A stretch of 64,000 bases of DNA. Source: Caldovatus sediminis (GTDB lineage: Bacteria; Pseudomonadota; Alphaproteobacteria; Acetobacterales; Acetobacteraceae). Positions within the stretch are counted from its first letter, which is position 1. Every line of letters starts with the position of its first letter. A model generated the notes under the pieces. That model did no database searches and was not told the origin of the DNA. It saw only the letters and a program-made list of their open reading frames with translations. Location of the stretch: positions 62,001 through 126,000 of the forward strand of contig NZ_BMKS01000008.1 of the NCBI RefSeq assembly GCF_014644455.1, in the 5' to 3' direction. The position numbers and the translations under genes were made by a program. Positions 17,515-25,956 of the stretch are shown here, piece by piece.

Positions 17515-18140
17515 GGCAGGGGCACCCCCTCGGCGAGCGGCTTGATCCAGAAGGAGAGCTCGTGCGGCGTCTCCTCCGCCTGGCCGATCTCGCGCCAGGA
17601 GAAGACGCAGCGCAGGTCGGGATAGGGCGTGTAGCCCCGCCGGCGCCAGAACCCGTCGAGCGGCACGTAGTCCGCGGGCCGGCGCGGATCGTCCGGATCG
17701 CGCCGCACCGCGCAGAAGGCGGCGTAGTCGAGGCCGAGCGTGCCGCGCGCATGGGCCTCGCGCTCCTGGAAGAACCGCACGCCGGCGCCGCGCCCGCGCC
17801 ATTCCGGCAGCAGCACGGATTCGCCGAAGTAGCAGAAGCGCCGCGGATCGAGCCCCCGTCCCGCGATCGCCTCGCGCACCGGCGCCGCGGCCTCCGTCAT
17901 CGGCTGGCAGGTGGCGGCGCCGACGACCCGCTCGCCCGGCGCGATCGCGACGACCAGCGCCGCGCCGGGGCTCTCGGCGTAGGTGGCGAGGTAGCGGCGC
18001 TCGTACGCCTCGTCGCCCTCGTAGAGGTAGGGCCATTCGCGGAACACCGCGATGCGCAGCCGCGCCACCTGGTCGAGCCAGGGGGCAAGCGCCGCGCCGC
18101 GCAGGAGCTCGAAACGGAGCGGGGCAGGGGGGGCGGCCAT
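17511..18140 (-). CDS. GNAT-family N-acetyltransferase (partner of the nitrilase)
   Basis: 209 residues. After an N-terminal FELLRGAALAPWLDQVARLRI segment, the acetyl-CoA loop is LLPEWRGRGAGVRFF near residue 112, followed by GFWRRRGY. The domain matches the N-terminal half of two-domain GNAT/carbon-nitrogen-hydrolase proteins. Direct overlap with the nitrilase gene implies equal expression and a joint function on an unknown amide or amine. First gene of a four-gene minus-strand operon ending with the class II aldolase. Confidence 0.85.
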   Translation of the reverse strand: MAAPPAPLRFELLRGAALAPWLDQVARLRIAVFREWPYLYEGDEAYERRYLATYAESPGAALVVAIAPGERVVGAATCQPMTEAAAPVREAIAGRGLDPRRFCYFGESVLLPEWRGRGAGVRFFQEREAHARGTLGLDYAAFCAVRRDPDDPRRPADYVPLDGFWRRRGYTPYPDLRCVFSWREIGQAEETPHELSFWIKPLAEGVPLP

Positions 18141-18203
18141 GCGCCTATGGATAGGCCTGCGCGGGCGCGGGCGAAAGGTCCGCGCCCCGGCGGCGATCGC
18201 GCG

Positions 18204-18626
18204 TCACCGGCCCCCGTAGAGCGCCTGCGGATCAACCAGCGGCTCCGCGATCGGGCGCACCTCCCCCTCGCGCAGCGCCCAGGAGAAGCAGCTCCGCCGC
18301 CCCGTGTGGCAGGCGACGCCGGCCTGGTCCACCAGCGCGAGCAGCGCGTCGCCGTCGCAGTCGAGCCGCAGGTCCACCAGGCGCTGCACCTGCCCGCTCG
18401 TCTCGCCCTTGCGCCACAGCGCGTCGCGCGAGCGCGAGTAGTAGGTCACGCGGCCCGTCGCCAGCGTCTCGGCGAGGGCGGCGCGGTTCATCCAGGCCAG
18501 CATCAGCACCTCGCCCGTGTCGTGCTGCTGCGCCACGACGGGGACGAGGCCGCGGGAGTCGAACCGCACGGCGTCCAGCAGCCGGGCGCGGGCGGTCGGA
18601 TCGGGAACGGGCGTGACGTCGCTCAT
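18204..18626 (-). CDS. hisI: Phosphoribosyl-AMP cyclohydrolase
   Basis: 140 residues, the stand-alone HisI form without HisE. It catalyses ring opening of phosphoribosyl-AMP, step three of histidine synthesis. Signatures seen: LMLAWMN, TYYSRSRDALWRKGETSG, the metal-binding LDCDGDALL and the zinc motif ACHTGRRSCF. No other his genes are in the window. It is divergent from the zur-like gene across a 51-bp gap. Confidence 0.95.
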   Translation of the reverse strand: MSDVTPVPDPTARARLLDAVRFDSRGLVPVVAQQHDTGEVLMLAWMNRAALAETLATGRVTYYSRSRDALWRKGETSGQVQRLVDLRLDCDGDALLALVDQAGVACHTGRRSCFSWALREGEVRPIAEPLVDPQALYGGR

Positions 18627-18677
18627 GCCCCTATATACTGCTTCCGGGCGGATCATCGCAGGGAAGGACCCGGCGGG

Positions 18678-19193
18678 ATGGACAGGGGCGGCAGCGGCGG
18701 CGGCCGGGGCGGACCGGCGACGGCGGCGATGGAGGCGGCGCTCGACCACGCCGCCGCGGCCTGCGCGCGCCGCGGCGCCCAGCTCACCGAGCTCCGCCGC
18801 CAGGTGCTGCGGCTGGTGCTGGAGGCCGGGCAGCCGATCGGCGCCTACGCGCTGCTCGACCGGCTGAGGGCGGAGCGCCGCGGCGCGGCCCCGCCGACCG
18901 TCTACCGCGCGCTCGACTTCCTGCTGGAGCAGGGCCTGATCCACAAGGTCGAGCGGCTCAACGCCTTCGTCGGCTGCAGCGGGATCGAGGATCATCCCCC
19001 CGACTGCGCCTGCGAGGGCGCCCACGACCACCCCCACCAGTTCCTGATCTGCCGGAGCTGCGGCGCCACCCTGGAGCTGACCGACGCGGCCGTCGCCCGC
19101 GCCGTGGCGGCGGCCGCGTCCCGCGCCGGCTTCACCGCCCAGCGCGCCACCGTCGAAATCGAGGGGCGCTGCGCCCACTGCGCCGGCGCCTGA
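18678..19193 (+). CDS. zur: Fur-family regulator, probably zinc uptake regulator Zur
   Basis: 171 residues. Winged-helix part with LTELRRQVLRLVLE and PTVYRALDFLLEQGLIHKVE, then the His-rich metal segment GAHDHPHQFLICRSCG. Structural zinc cysteines are Cys125/Cys128 and Cys165/Cys168 (GRCAHC at the C-terminus). The QFLICRSCG version with the paired terminal cysteines suits Zur better than Fur, PerR or Irr. It probably represses zinc uptake genes with Zn(II); znuABC is not in view. ATG 18678 follows AGGGAAGGA; a 51-bp divergent region is shared with hisI. Confidence 0.85.
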   Translation: MDRGGSGGGRGGPATAAMEAALDHAAAACARRGAQLTELRRQVLRLVLEAGQPIGAYALLDRLRAERRGAAPPTVYRALDFLLEQGLIHKVERLNAFVGCSGIEDHPPDCACEGAHDHPHQFLICRSCGATLELTDAAVARAVAAAASRAGFTAQRATVEIEGRCAHCAGA

Positions 19194-19229
19194 GCGGGGG
19201 GCGGCTTCCGGTGGCCGCCCGGCCCGCGC

Positions 19230-20453
19230 TCACCCCGGCGCGGTCCGCGGCGCCCCGGGCCATCGGGGCAGGGCGCCGACGAGCTGCGCGGTCCCCGCCA
19301 CGATCCCCATGCCGACGCCGAGCTTCCACGCCAGGTCGTAGGACCCGAGCGCGTCGAACAGCAGCCCGCCGCCATAGGCGCCGAGGAAGCTGCCGAGCTG
19401 GTGGCTGGTGAAGGCGATGCCCTGGATCATCGCCTGCCAGCGCAGCCCGAACATCTCCACCACCGCCCCCGCGATCAGCGGCGCGACGCCGAGCCAGAGG
19501 AACCCCATCACCGCCGCGAACACCAGCGTGGATTCCGGCGTCGGCGGCACGGCGAAGTACCAGGCGAGCACCACCGAGCGCGCGAGGTAGAGCCCGCCGA
19601 GCAGCGCCGCCTTCGACCAGCGCCCGCCCGCCCAGCCGAAGAACAGGCTGCCGAGGACGTTGAAGCCGCCGATCACGGCGAGCGCCTTCGCCCCCAGCAT
19701 CGGGTCCATGCCGCAGAGCACGAGGTAGGAGGGCAGGTGGGTGGTCAGGAAGACGAGCTGCAGCCCGCAGATGAAGTAGGACCCCGCCATCACCAGGAAG
19801 GGCCCGTGGCGCATGGCGAGGCGGAAGGCGTCGGCGGCGCTGCCGGCCTCGCCCGCCGTCCGCTGCACCGGCACCGCGTCCACCCGCCCGGCGACCCAGG
19901 CCGCGGGCAGCATGAGCAGCGCCAGCACGGCGAAGCCGAGCACGCCGGCCCGCCAGCCGAAGGCGCCGGACAGCATCTGCCCGACCGGCGCCGAGAACAG
20001 CGCCCCGAGCGAGCCGGCCGCCGAGACGACGCCGAGCACCGTGCTGCGCACCGCCGTCGGCACCGAGCGCGCCGCGACGGCCATGCCCATGGCCGAGGCG
20101 GTGCAGGCGAGCGCCGCGCCGACCAGCACGCCCGCCCCGATCATCACCCCCGTCGCCCCGCCCGCGTTCGCCAGCACGAGGAGGCCGGCGACGTAGAACG
20201 CGCCCCCCGCCGCCAGCACCGGGCGGAAGCCCAGGCGCTGGGCGAAGGCGCCGGCGACCGGCTGGGCGAAGCCCCAGATCAGGTTCTGCACCGCGATCGC
20301 CAGCGTGAACTCGCTGACCGCGATGCCGAGGTCGCGCACCGCGGGCGGCATGAACAGGCCGAGGCTCTGCCGCAGCCCCATGGCGACGCTCAGCATCACC
20401 GCCACGCCGGCCAGGATCGGCCAGGCGCTGGCGGGGAGGGCGGCGCGGCGCAT
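19230..20453 (-). CDS. MFS transporter
   Basis: 407 residues with twelve predicted membrane segments in two six-helix halves and a central loop near residue 200 (GRVDAVPVQRTAG). The first half has AVMLSVAMGLRQSLGLFMPP and RPVLAAGGAFYV. It resembles oxalate/formate-antiporter-like or YbfB-like MFS groups, with no substrate assignment. The start lies directly against the stop of the upstream metC-like gene, so it is probably in the same transcript. Confidence 0.85.
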   Translation of the reverse strand: MRRAALPASAWPILAGVAVMLSVAMGLRQSLGLFMPPAVRDLGIAVSEFTLAIAVQNLIWGFAQPVAGAFAQRLGFRPVLAAGGAFYVAGLLVLANAGGATGVMIGAGVLVGAALACTASAMGMAVAARSVPTAVRSTVLGVVSAAGSLGALFSAPVGQMLSGAFGWRAGVLGFAVLALLMLPAAWVAGRVDAVPVQRTAGEAGSAADAFRLAMRHGPFLVMAGSYFICGLQLVFLTTHLPSYLVLCGMDPMLGAKALAVIGGFNVLGSLFFGWAGGRWSKAALLGGLYLARSVVLAWYFAVPPTPESTLVFAAVMGFLWLGVAPLIAGAVVEMFGLRWQAMIQGIAFTSHQLGSFLGAYGGGLLFDALGSYDLAWKLGVGMGIVAGTAQLVGALPRWPGAPRTAPG

Positions 20454-21674
20454 TCAGCGCGACTCCAGCCGCGCCAGTCCCTGCGCCAGGTCCGCGATCA
20501 GGTCGGCCGGGTCCTCCAGGCCGATGTGGAAGCGCACCGCATAGCCGCCGAGGTCGGGGCTGGTCGCGGTGCGGGTGATGAAGCCGGTGGTCGGCACCGC
20601 CAGGCTCTCGAACCCGCCCCAGCTCGCGCCGATGCCGAACAGGGCGAGGCCGTCCACCATCGCGAAGATGTCCGCCTCGCCGTAGCGCGGCTGGAACACG
20701 ACGCCGAACAGGCTGCAGGCGCCGGTGAAGTCGCGCTTCCAGATCGCGTGGCCGGGGTCCTCCGGCAGGGCGGGGAAGAGCACGCGCAGCACCTGCGGCT
20801 GGCGCTGGAACCAGCGCGCCACCTCCAGCGCCGAGGCCTCCTGCTGCCTGAGCCGCACCGGCAGGGTGCGGGCGCCGCGCAGCGCCAGCCAGCAGTCGTC
20901 GGGGCTGGCGTAGTGGCCCATCTGCGCCGCCGCGCCGCGCACCGCGAGGTAGTCCGCCTCGTTCGCGACGGTAACGGCGCCGAGCAGCAGGTCCGAATGC
21001 CCGCCCACATACTTGGTCAGCGCCTGGATCGAGACGTCCACGCCGTGGCGGAAGGGCTGGAAGTGGTGGATGCCCCAGGTGTTGTCCATCAGCACCTTGG
21101 CGCCGCGGGCATGCGCGGCGCGGGCGATCGCCGGCACGTCCTGCATCTCGAAGGTGTGGCTGCCCGGGCTCTCGGTGTAGACGACCCTGGTGTTGGGACG
21201 GATCAGCGCGGCCATGCCGGCCTCGTCCACCCTCGGATCGTAGAAGGTCGTCTCGACGCCCCAGCCCCTCAGCAGCCCGTTGGCGAGGGCGCGCGCCGGG
21301 CCATAGACCGAATCCGGCATCAGGCAGTGGTCGCCCGCCCGGAGGTAGGCCATGAGCGGCACGGAGATCGCGGCGAGGCCGGTGCCGACGATGACGCAGC
21401 GGGTGCCGCCCTCGATCTCGGCGACCACGTCCTCGAGCGCGTAGTGGGTGGGGCCGCCGGCGGTGCCGTAGGTCATCACCCGGTTGAAGCGGTCCTTCTG
21501 GAAGGTCCGGCGCGACTCGCAGTTCGGGTGCAGCACGGTGGAGCCGCGGTGCACCGCCGGGTTGACGAAGCCGTGCACGCGCGTGCCGGCGCGGCCGGCG
21601 TGGGACATGCGGGTGGCGAAGCCGTGGCCGCCCTCGGCGGGCCGCCGGCCGGTCCGGGCGCTGTCGTCGGGCAT
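20454..21674 (-). CDS. Cystathionine beta-lyase / Cys-Met metabolism PLP enzyme
   Basis: 406 residues, PLP fold type I. Substrate/PLP features: RVMTYGTAGGPTHYALE near 65-81, VGTGLAAIS near 96 and the PLP lysine Lys221 in QALTKYVGGHSD. The subgroup is MetC-like (cystathionine beta-lyase); gamma-synthase or sulfhydrylase activities cannot be excluded by sight. Its ATG overlaps the stop of the sulfurtransferase gene (TGATG), forming a small sulfur-metabolism pair. The C-terminal end abuts the MFS gene. Confidence 0.88.
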   Translation of the reverse strand: MPDDSARTGRRPAEGGHGFATRMSHAGRAGTRVHGFVNPAVHRGSTVLHPNCESRRTFQKDRFNRVMTYGTAGGPTHYALEDVVAEIEGGTRCVIVGTGLAAISVPLMAYLRAGDHCLMPDSVYGPARALANGLLRGWGVETTFYDPRVDEAGMAALIRPNTRVVYTESPGSHTFEMQDVPAIARAAHARGAKVLMDNTWGIHHFQPFRHGVDVSIQALTKYVGGHSDLLLGAVTVANEADYLAVRGAAAQMGHYASPDDCWLALRGARTLPVRLRQQEASALEVARWFQRQPQVLRVLFPALPEDPGHAIWKRDFTGACSLFGVVFQPRYGEADIFAMVDGLALFGIGASWGGFESLAVPTTGFITRTATSPDLGGYAVRFHIGLEDPADLIADLAQGLARLESR

Positions 21675-22522
21675 CAGGGATTGGTCGCTTTCGGGGTCTC
21701 GGGGCGGCCGCCCCACTCGGTCCAGGAGCCGTCGTACACCGCGCCCTCCGGCAGCCCGGCCCGCACCAGGCCGAGCGTCAGGATGCAGGCGGTGACGCCG
21801 GAGCCGCAGGAGGTGATCACCGGCACCGTGCCGTCCACGCCCCGCGCCGCGAACAGCGCGCGCAGCGCCGCGGGCTCCTTCATCGTCTGGTCCGGGTTGA
21901 GCAGCTCCGTGTAGGGCAGGTTGCGCGCGCCCGGCATGTGGCCGGAGACGATGCCCGGCCGGATCTCCGGCGCCGTGCCGTCGAAGCGCCCCTTCGCCCG
22001 CGCGTCGAGGATCACCGCCGCGCCGCCGCCCTGGCGCACGACGCGCTTGACGTCGCCGATGCCGGCGAGCCGGTCGGCGCGGAAATCCGGCACGAAGGCC
22101 GCGGGCCGGGCGGGCGCGGGCTCGCCGCTCTCCAGCGGGCGGCCCTCGGCGCGCCACTTGGGCAGGCCGCCGTCGAGCACCGCGGCCTTCTCGTGCCCGA
22201 ACAGGCGCATCAGCCACCAGCCGCGCGCCGCGCTCGCCAGGCCCTTCTGGTCGTAGAACACCACCCGCGAGGCGTTCGCGATCCCGGCCGCGCCGGCGAG
22301 CCGCGCGAAGCGCCCCGGCGTCGGGACCATGTGGGGCAGGTCGGTGTCGGGATCGGCGAACAGGTCGATGTCGAAGTAGCGCGCCCCCGGGACGTGCGCC
22401 CGGAGGAACTCCGCCTTCCCGTCGAGCGGCTCGTTCGGCAGGTATTTCGTGCAGTCGAAGACCAGCAGGTCGGGGCTGCCCAGCTCCGCCGCCAGCCACG
22501 CCGTCGAGACGAGATCCTCCAT
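21674..22522 (-). CDS. sseA: 3-mercaptopyruvate sulfurtransferase (two-domain rhodanese)
   Basis: 282 residues, two rhodanese domains. The catalytic loop near the C-terminus is SCGSGVTA with Cys239; the CGSGVT form is that of mercaptopyruvate sulfurtransferases rather than thiosulfate sulfurtransferases (CRKGVT). It moves sulfur from 3-mercaptopyruvate to thiol acceptors. The ATG lies five bases after the AlaX stop and the stop is coupled to the metC-like gene. Confidence 0.9.
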   Translation of the reverse strand: MEDLVSTAWLAAELGSPDLLVFDCTKYLPNEPLDGKAEFLRAHVPGARYFDIDLFADPDTDLPHMVPTPGRFARLAGAAGIANASRVVFYDQKGLASAARGWWLMRLFGHEKAAVLDGGLPKWRAEGRPLESGEPAPARPAAFVPDFRADRLAGIGDVKRVVRQGGGAAVILDARAKGRFDGTAPEIRPGIVSGHMPGARNLPYTELLNPDQTMKEPAALRALFAARGVDGTVPVITSCGSGVTACILTLGLVRAGLPEGAVYDGSWTEWGGRPETPKATNP

Positions 22523-22527
22523 CGCCC

Positions 22528-23253
22528 TCACCCCTCCCCGGCCAGCACGACATAGACGCGGCGGTTCTGCCGGCCCTTGCTCTCCATCTTCGCCACCTCG
22601 ACGCGCCCGATCTCGCCCGTCGAGCGCACATGCGTCCCGCCGCAGGGCTGGAGGTCCACCGGCGCCGCCTCCGGCCCGATGCGCACCAGCCGCACCCGCC
22701 CCGGGCCGCGCGGCGGCTTGACCGAGAGCGTGCGCACGAGGCCGGGACTGGCGTCGAGCTCCGCCTCCTCGATCCACCGCTCGCCCACCGGATGGTCGGC
22801 GGCGATCAGCGCGTTCAGCCGCTCGGTCAGCCACTCCTTCGCCGGCGGCTCCGGCAGGTCGAAGTCGAGCCGCGAGCGGTCCGGCCCGACCTGCCCGCCC
22901 GTGACCGCGGCGCCCGGGATCAGGCTGCACAGCAGGTGCAGCGCCGTGTGCATGCGCATCAGCCGGTGGCGGCGCGCCCAGTCGATCGCCGCCGCGACCT
23001 CGGCCCCCGCCGGCGGCAGGGCGGCGCCCGGCGCGGGGAGGTGCAGGATCGTGCCCTCCGGCCCCTTCACCGCGTTCGCCACCGCCATCTCGCCGCCGTC
23101 CCAGCGCAGCGTGCCGACATCGCCCGGCTGCCCGCCGCCCTGCGCGTAGAACACGGTGCGGTCGAGCACCACGCCCTCCGGCCCGGCGCTCAGCACCCGC
23201 GCCGTGCAGGCGCGCGCCCGCGGGTCGGCGCGGAAGATCGCCTCCGTCGGCAT
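22528..23253 (-). CDS. Alanyl-tRNA editing protein (AlaX type)
   Basis: 241 residues. Homologous to the editing domain of alanyl-tRNA synthetase: VFYAQGGGQPGD near 35-44, zinc ligands His102 and His106 (MRMHTALHL), and Cys204/His208 (QPCGGTHV). It clears Ser- or Gly-mischarged tRNA-Ala in trans. Downstream it is followed at once by the sulfurtransferase gene, and it begins just after the Nudix gene. Confidence 0.92.
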   Translation of the reverse strand: MPTEAIFRADPRARACTARVLSAGPEGVVLDRTVFYAQGGGQPGDVGTLRWDGGEMAVANAVKGPEGTILHLPAPGAALPPAGAEVAAAIDWARRHRLMRMHTALHLLCSLIPGAAVTGGQVGPDRSRLDFDLPEPPAKEWLTERLNALIAADHPVGERWIEEAELDASPGLVRTLSVKPPRGPGRVRLVRIGPEAAPVDLQPCGGTHVRSTGEIGRVEVAKMESKGRQNRRVYVVLAGEG

Positions 23254-23255
23254 GG

Positions 23256-23939
23256 TCACGCCCCCTGCGCCGGTCCGGCCTCGCCGCCCGGCGGTGTCGC
23301 CCCGGCCCATTCCCGGCGCAGCCGGTCGCGGTTCGCGCGCAGCCAGAACAGCGCCAGGGCCGCGGTGGCGTTGTTGATGCGGTTGTCGTCCAGCATGGCG
23401 AAGGCCTCCCCGGCGCTCAGCACCTTGAGCCGGATGTCCTCGTGCTCGTGGTCCACGCCGTGATGCGCCACGATGCCGGGCGCGGGGAGCGGCATGCAGG
23501 CGCAGAAGCAGGTCATCGTCTCGTCGCAGCCGCCCTGGGTGAGGATCCAGCGCCCCATCCGCTCCAGCCGCTGCGGGGCGAGGCCCATCTCCTCCTCCGC
23601 CTCGCGCCGCGCCGCCGCCTCGGGCGTCTCGCCCGGGTCCACGAAGCCCGCCGCGCATTCCGTCACCAGGGGATCGAGGCCGGCGGCGAGCGCGGGAAGG
23701 CGGAACTGCTCGATCAGCGCCACGCGGTCGGCGTCCGGGTCGTAGGGCAGCACGGCGACCGCGGCGCCGCGCCGCCACAGCTCCCAGGTGCGCAGGCCGC
23801 TCTCCCGCCCGTCGAAGCGGCGGTGGTGGAAGCGCACGCGCTGCAGCGGGAAGCGTCCGTCCCAGACGATCTCGTCGGAGACGATGCGCAGTCCCGGGTA
23901 GGAAGGAAGGGGCGGGGCCTTCGGATGTCTGGCCTTCAT
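23256..23939 (-). CDS. Nudix hydrolase, ADP-ribose pyrophosphatase-like
   Basis: 227 residues with a complete Nudix box from Gly98 to Leu120 (G-x5-E-x7-RE-x2-EE-x-GL, AGFVDPGETPEAAARREAEE). The upstream PYDPDADRVALIEQFRLPA and downstream region are like NudF/ADP-ribose pyrophosphatases and GDP-mannose hydrolases. First gene of the minus-strand run Nudix-AlaX-sulfurtransferase-metC-like-MFS; intergenic spacing is only a few bases throughout. Confidence 0.9.
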   Translation of the reverse strand: MKARHPKAPPLPSYPGLRIVSDEIVWDGRFPLQRVRFHHRRFDGRESGLRTWELWRRGAAVAVLPYDPDADRVALIEQFRLPALAAGLDPLVTECAAGFVDPGETPEAAARREAEEEMGLAPQRLERMGRWILTQGGCDETMTCFCACMPLPAPGIVAHHGVDHEHEDIRLKVLSAGEAFAMLDDNRINNATAALALFWLRANRDRLRREWAGATPPGGEAGPAQGA

Positions 23940-23976
23940 GCGTTCCGGACCCTAGCCTCGCCCGGGCCGCCCGTCC

Positions 23977-24915
23977 ATGTCCGCCGACCCGCCCCGCCCG
24001 CGCCCCGCGGGCTCCGCCGCCGATGCGCTCCGGCTGTCCCGTCGCCGGGCGATCTTGCTGGTGCTCGGCGCGGCGGCTGCCTTCTCCCTCGCCGCGGCCT
24101 GCGTGAAGGCGCTCGACGGCGCGGTGCCGCTGGCCGAAGTGGTCCTCTGGCGCAACCTCTTCGCCATCCCCGCCCTGCTGCCGCTGATGGTTCAGCACGG
24201 CGGCCTCGCCGCGCTGCGCACGGCGCGGCCGATGAGCCACGCCGCGCGCATCCTGTTCGGCCTGCTCGGCATGTTCGGCAGCTTCTATGGCTTGGCGCAC
24301 CTGCCCTTCGCGGTGGTCTCGGCGCTCGGCTTCACCATGCCGCTGTTCCTCACCGTGCTCTCGGTGCCGCTGCTCGGCGAGCGGGTCGGCTGGCGGCGCA
24401 GCCTCGCCGTGGTCGTCGGTTTCCTCGGCGTGCTGCTGATCGTGCGTCCCGGCGAAGCGGGGGAGGGGGCCGGCGCGCTCGATCTCGTCGCGGCGGGCGC
24501 GGTGCTGCTCGGCGCGGTGGGCTGGGCGCTCGCCATGATCACCATCCGGCGCATGGGCGAGGCGGGCGAGGAGGCGGTGACGATCGTGCTGTGGTTCGCG
24601 ATCGGCTCCTCGCTGGTCGCGGCGGTGGCGGCGATCCCGGTCTGGGTCTGGCCGACGCCCGGGCAATGGCTCCTGCTCGCCGGCGTCGGCCTGATCTCGG
24701 CGCTGGCGCAGGTGATGATGACCAACGCCTACCGCACCGGCGAGAGCACGCTGCTCGCGCCCTTCGAGTACTCCGCCATCGTCTGGACTGTCGGCATGGG
24801 CTTCGTTCTGTGGGGCGAGGTCCCGCACATCTCGGCCGCGGCGGGCATCGCCGTGCTGATCGGCTCCGGCCTCTACATCTGGCACCGGGAGGTGACGCTC
24901 GGCGTGAAGCGCTGA
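23977..24915 (+). CDS. DMT-superfamily (EamA) transporter
   Basis: 312 residues with ten membrane helices in two EamA repeats, starting at RRRAILLVLGAAAAFSLAAACVK and with VALL-like second-half start LDLVAAGAVLLGAVGWAL. Resembles the RarD/S-adenosylmethionine-carrier-like exporters, but the substrate is unknown. Divergent from the Nudix gene with a 37-bp gap. It is unrelated in detail to the EamA gene at 5.1-6.1 kb. Confidence 0.88.
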   Translation: MSADPPRPRPAGSAADALRLSRRRAILLVLGAAAAFSLAAACVKALDGAVPLAEVVLWRNLFAIPALLPLMVQHGGLAALRTARPMSHAARILFGLLGMFGSFYGLAHLPFAVVSALGFTMPLFLTVLSVPLLGERVGWRRSLAVVVGFLGVLLIVRPGEAGEGAGALDLVAAGAVLLGAVGWALAMITIRRMGEAGEEAVTIVLWFAIGSSLVAAVAAIPVWVWPTPGQWLLLAGVGLISALAQVMMTNAYRTGESTLLAPFEYSAIVWTVGMGFVLWGEVPHISAAAGIAVLIGSGLYIWHREVTLGVKR

Positions 24916-25074
24916 GCGGCCGCCGCGCAACCCGCGCAACGTGCCGCGAAGCGATCCGAAACGGCAGCACGCGCCGTTACCACGACGCACGCGCATGATC
25001 CGCGCCATCCGGTCCGCCACCCCAGGGGGGCGGCGCAGAGCGGGGAGGAACCGGGAGCATGGCCTGCCGCCAGG

Positions 25075-25479
25075 GATCGAGCGGCGGCGACGGCTACCGC
25101 CACGCCACCCTCTCGGGTGCAATCTCCGCCATCTCGGCGCCGGCAACGGCACGCTTTGCGGTGGGGCAGCGCCGACACGCTGACCGGCCGCGCCGGGTCC
25201 GATGCGACCTACGGCGCAGACACCAGCGCCGACTTCCGCCGAGGCCAGGGCGACAAGACCGATCTCTCCGTGCGCGGCGCCAACGGCCTCATGGCCGGGG
25301 ACGACGCCTTCGCCCTCCTCGGGGCGAAGCGCTTCAGGGGGAAGGCAGGGGCAGATCATCTGCAGCGAGGCCGACGCGGTCGCGCTGATCCAGATGGGCG
25401 TGAACGCCGACGCCGTGGCGGACAGGGGATCCTGCTCGGGAGCGCGATGAACCTGAGCGCCTCCCGCTTCCTCCTCTGA
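25075..25479 (+). pseudogene. Frameshifted C-terminal remnant of an RTX (serralysin/hemolysin-type) secreted protein
   Basis: The 597 bp between the EamA gene and the GNAT gene contain no intact gene. Read across changing frames the region gives an RTX C-terminus: GNGTLCGGA, then SADTLTGRAGSD, YGADTSADFRRGQGDKTDLS, GDDAFALLGAKRF, a second-frame part VALIQMGVNADAVAD, and in the first frame again MNLSASRFLL. This matches the order in serralysin-type C-domains (nonapeptide remnants, DF..G.DKIDLS, GD.AF.FIG, L.Q.DVNGDGVAD, L.ASDFIL). At least two frameshifts and loss of most repeats make it non-functional. 24916-25074 shows nothing recognisable. Confidence 0.7.
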
Positions 25480-25512
25480 ATCCCCCGGGGCGCGGGCGGG
25501 GCCAGCCCGCCG

Positions 25513-25956
25513 CTACAGCGCCTTGCGGAACCAGATGCGGGCATGGCCGGCCGGCATGCCCTCCAGCCGGCCGAACTCGGCGTAGCCGCAGCGCTCCCAG
25601 AAGCCCGGGGCCTGGAAGCTGAAGGTGTCGGTGTAGGCGTTGGTGCAGCCGCGCCCGCGCGCGATCGCCTCGGCGCGGCGCAGCAGCTCGGCGCCGATCC
25701 CCCGGCCGCGCAGTTCGCGCGAGAGCCAGAGCCAGTCGATGAACAGCCAGCCCCAGAAGGTCAGGCCGAGCAGCCCGCCGACCGTCCGGTGCTCGGCGTC
25801 GCGCACCAGCAGCGTCACCGGCTCGCGGTCGTAGGGGCCGCCCATCTCCTGGTTGAAGGCGTGCAGCCCGCGCTGGATCGCCGCGACGTCCTCGAACTCC
25901 GGCGCGGCGTCCTCGATGATCTCGATGCCGTCGGGCAGGTCGCGATGCGCGCTCAT
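25513..25956 (-). CDS. GNAT-family N-acetyltransferase
   Basis: 147 residues. Acetyl-CoA binding motif near residue 83 reads RELRGRGIGAELLRRAE; later FQAPGFWERCGYAEFGRL is the usual end of the fold. Small-molecule or antibiotic-type acetyltransferase of unknown substrate. ATG 25956 overlaps the stop of the membrane protein gene by four bases (ATGA). Confidence 0.88.
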   Translation of the reverse strand: MSAHRDLPDGIEIIEDAAPEFEDVAAIQRGLHAFNQEMGGPYDREPVTLLVRDAEHRTVGGLLGLTFWGWLFIDWLWLSRELRGRGIGAELLRRAEAIARGRGCTNAYTDTFSFQAPGFWERCGYAEFGRLEGMPAGHARIWFRKAL

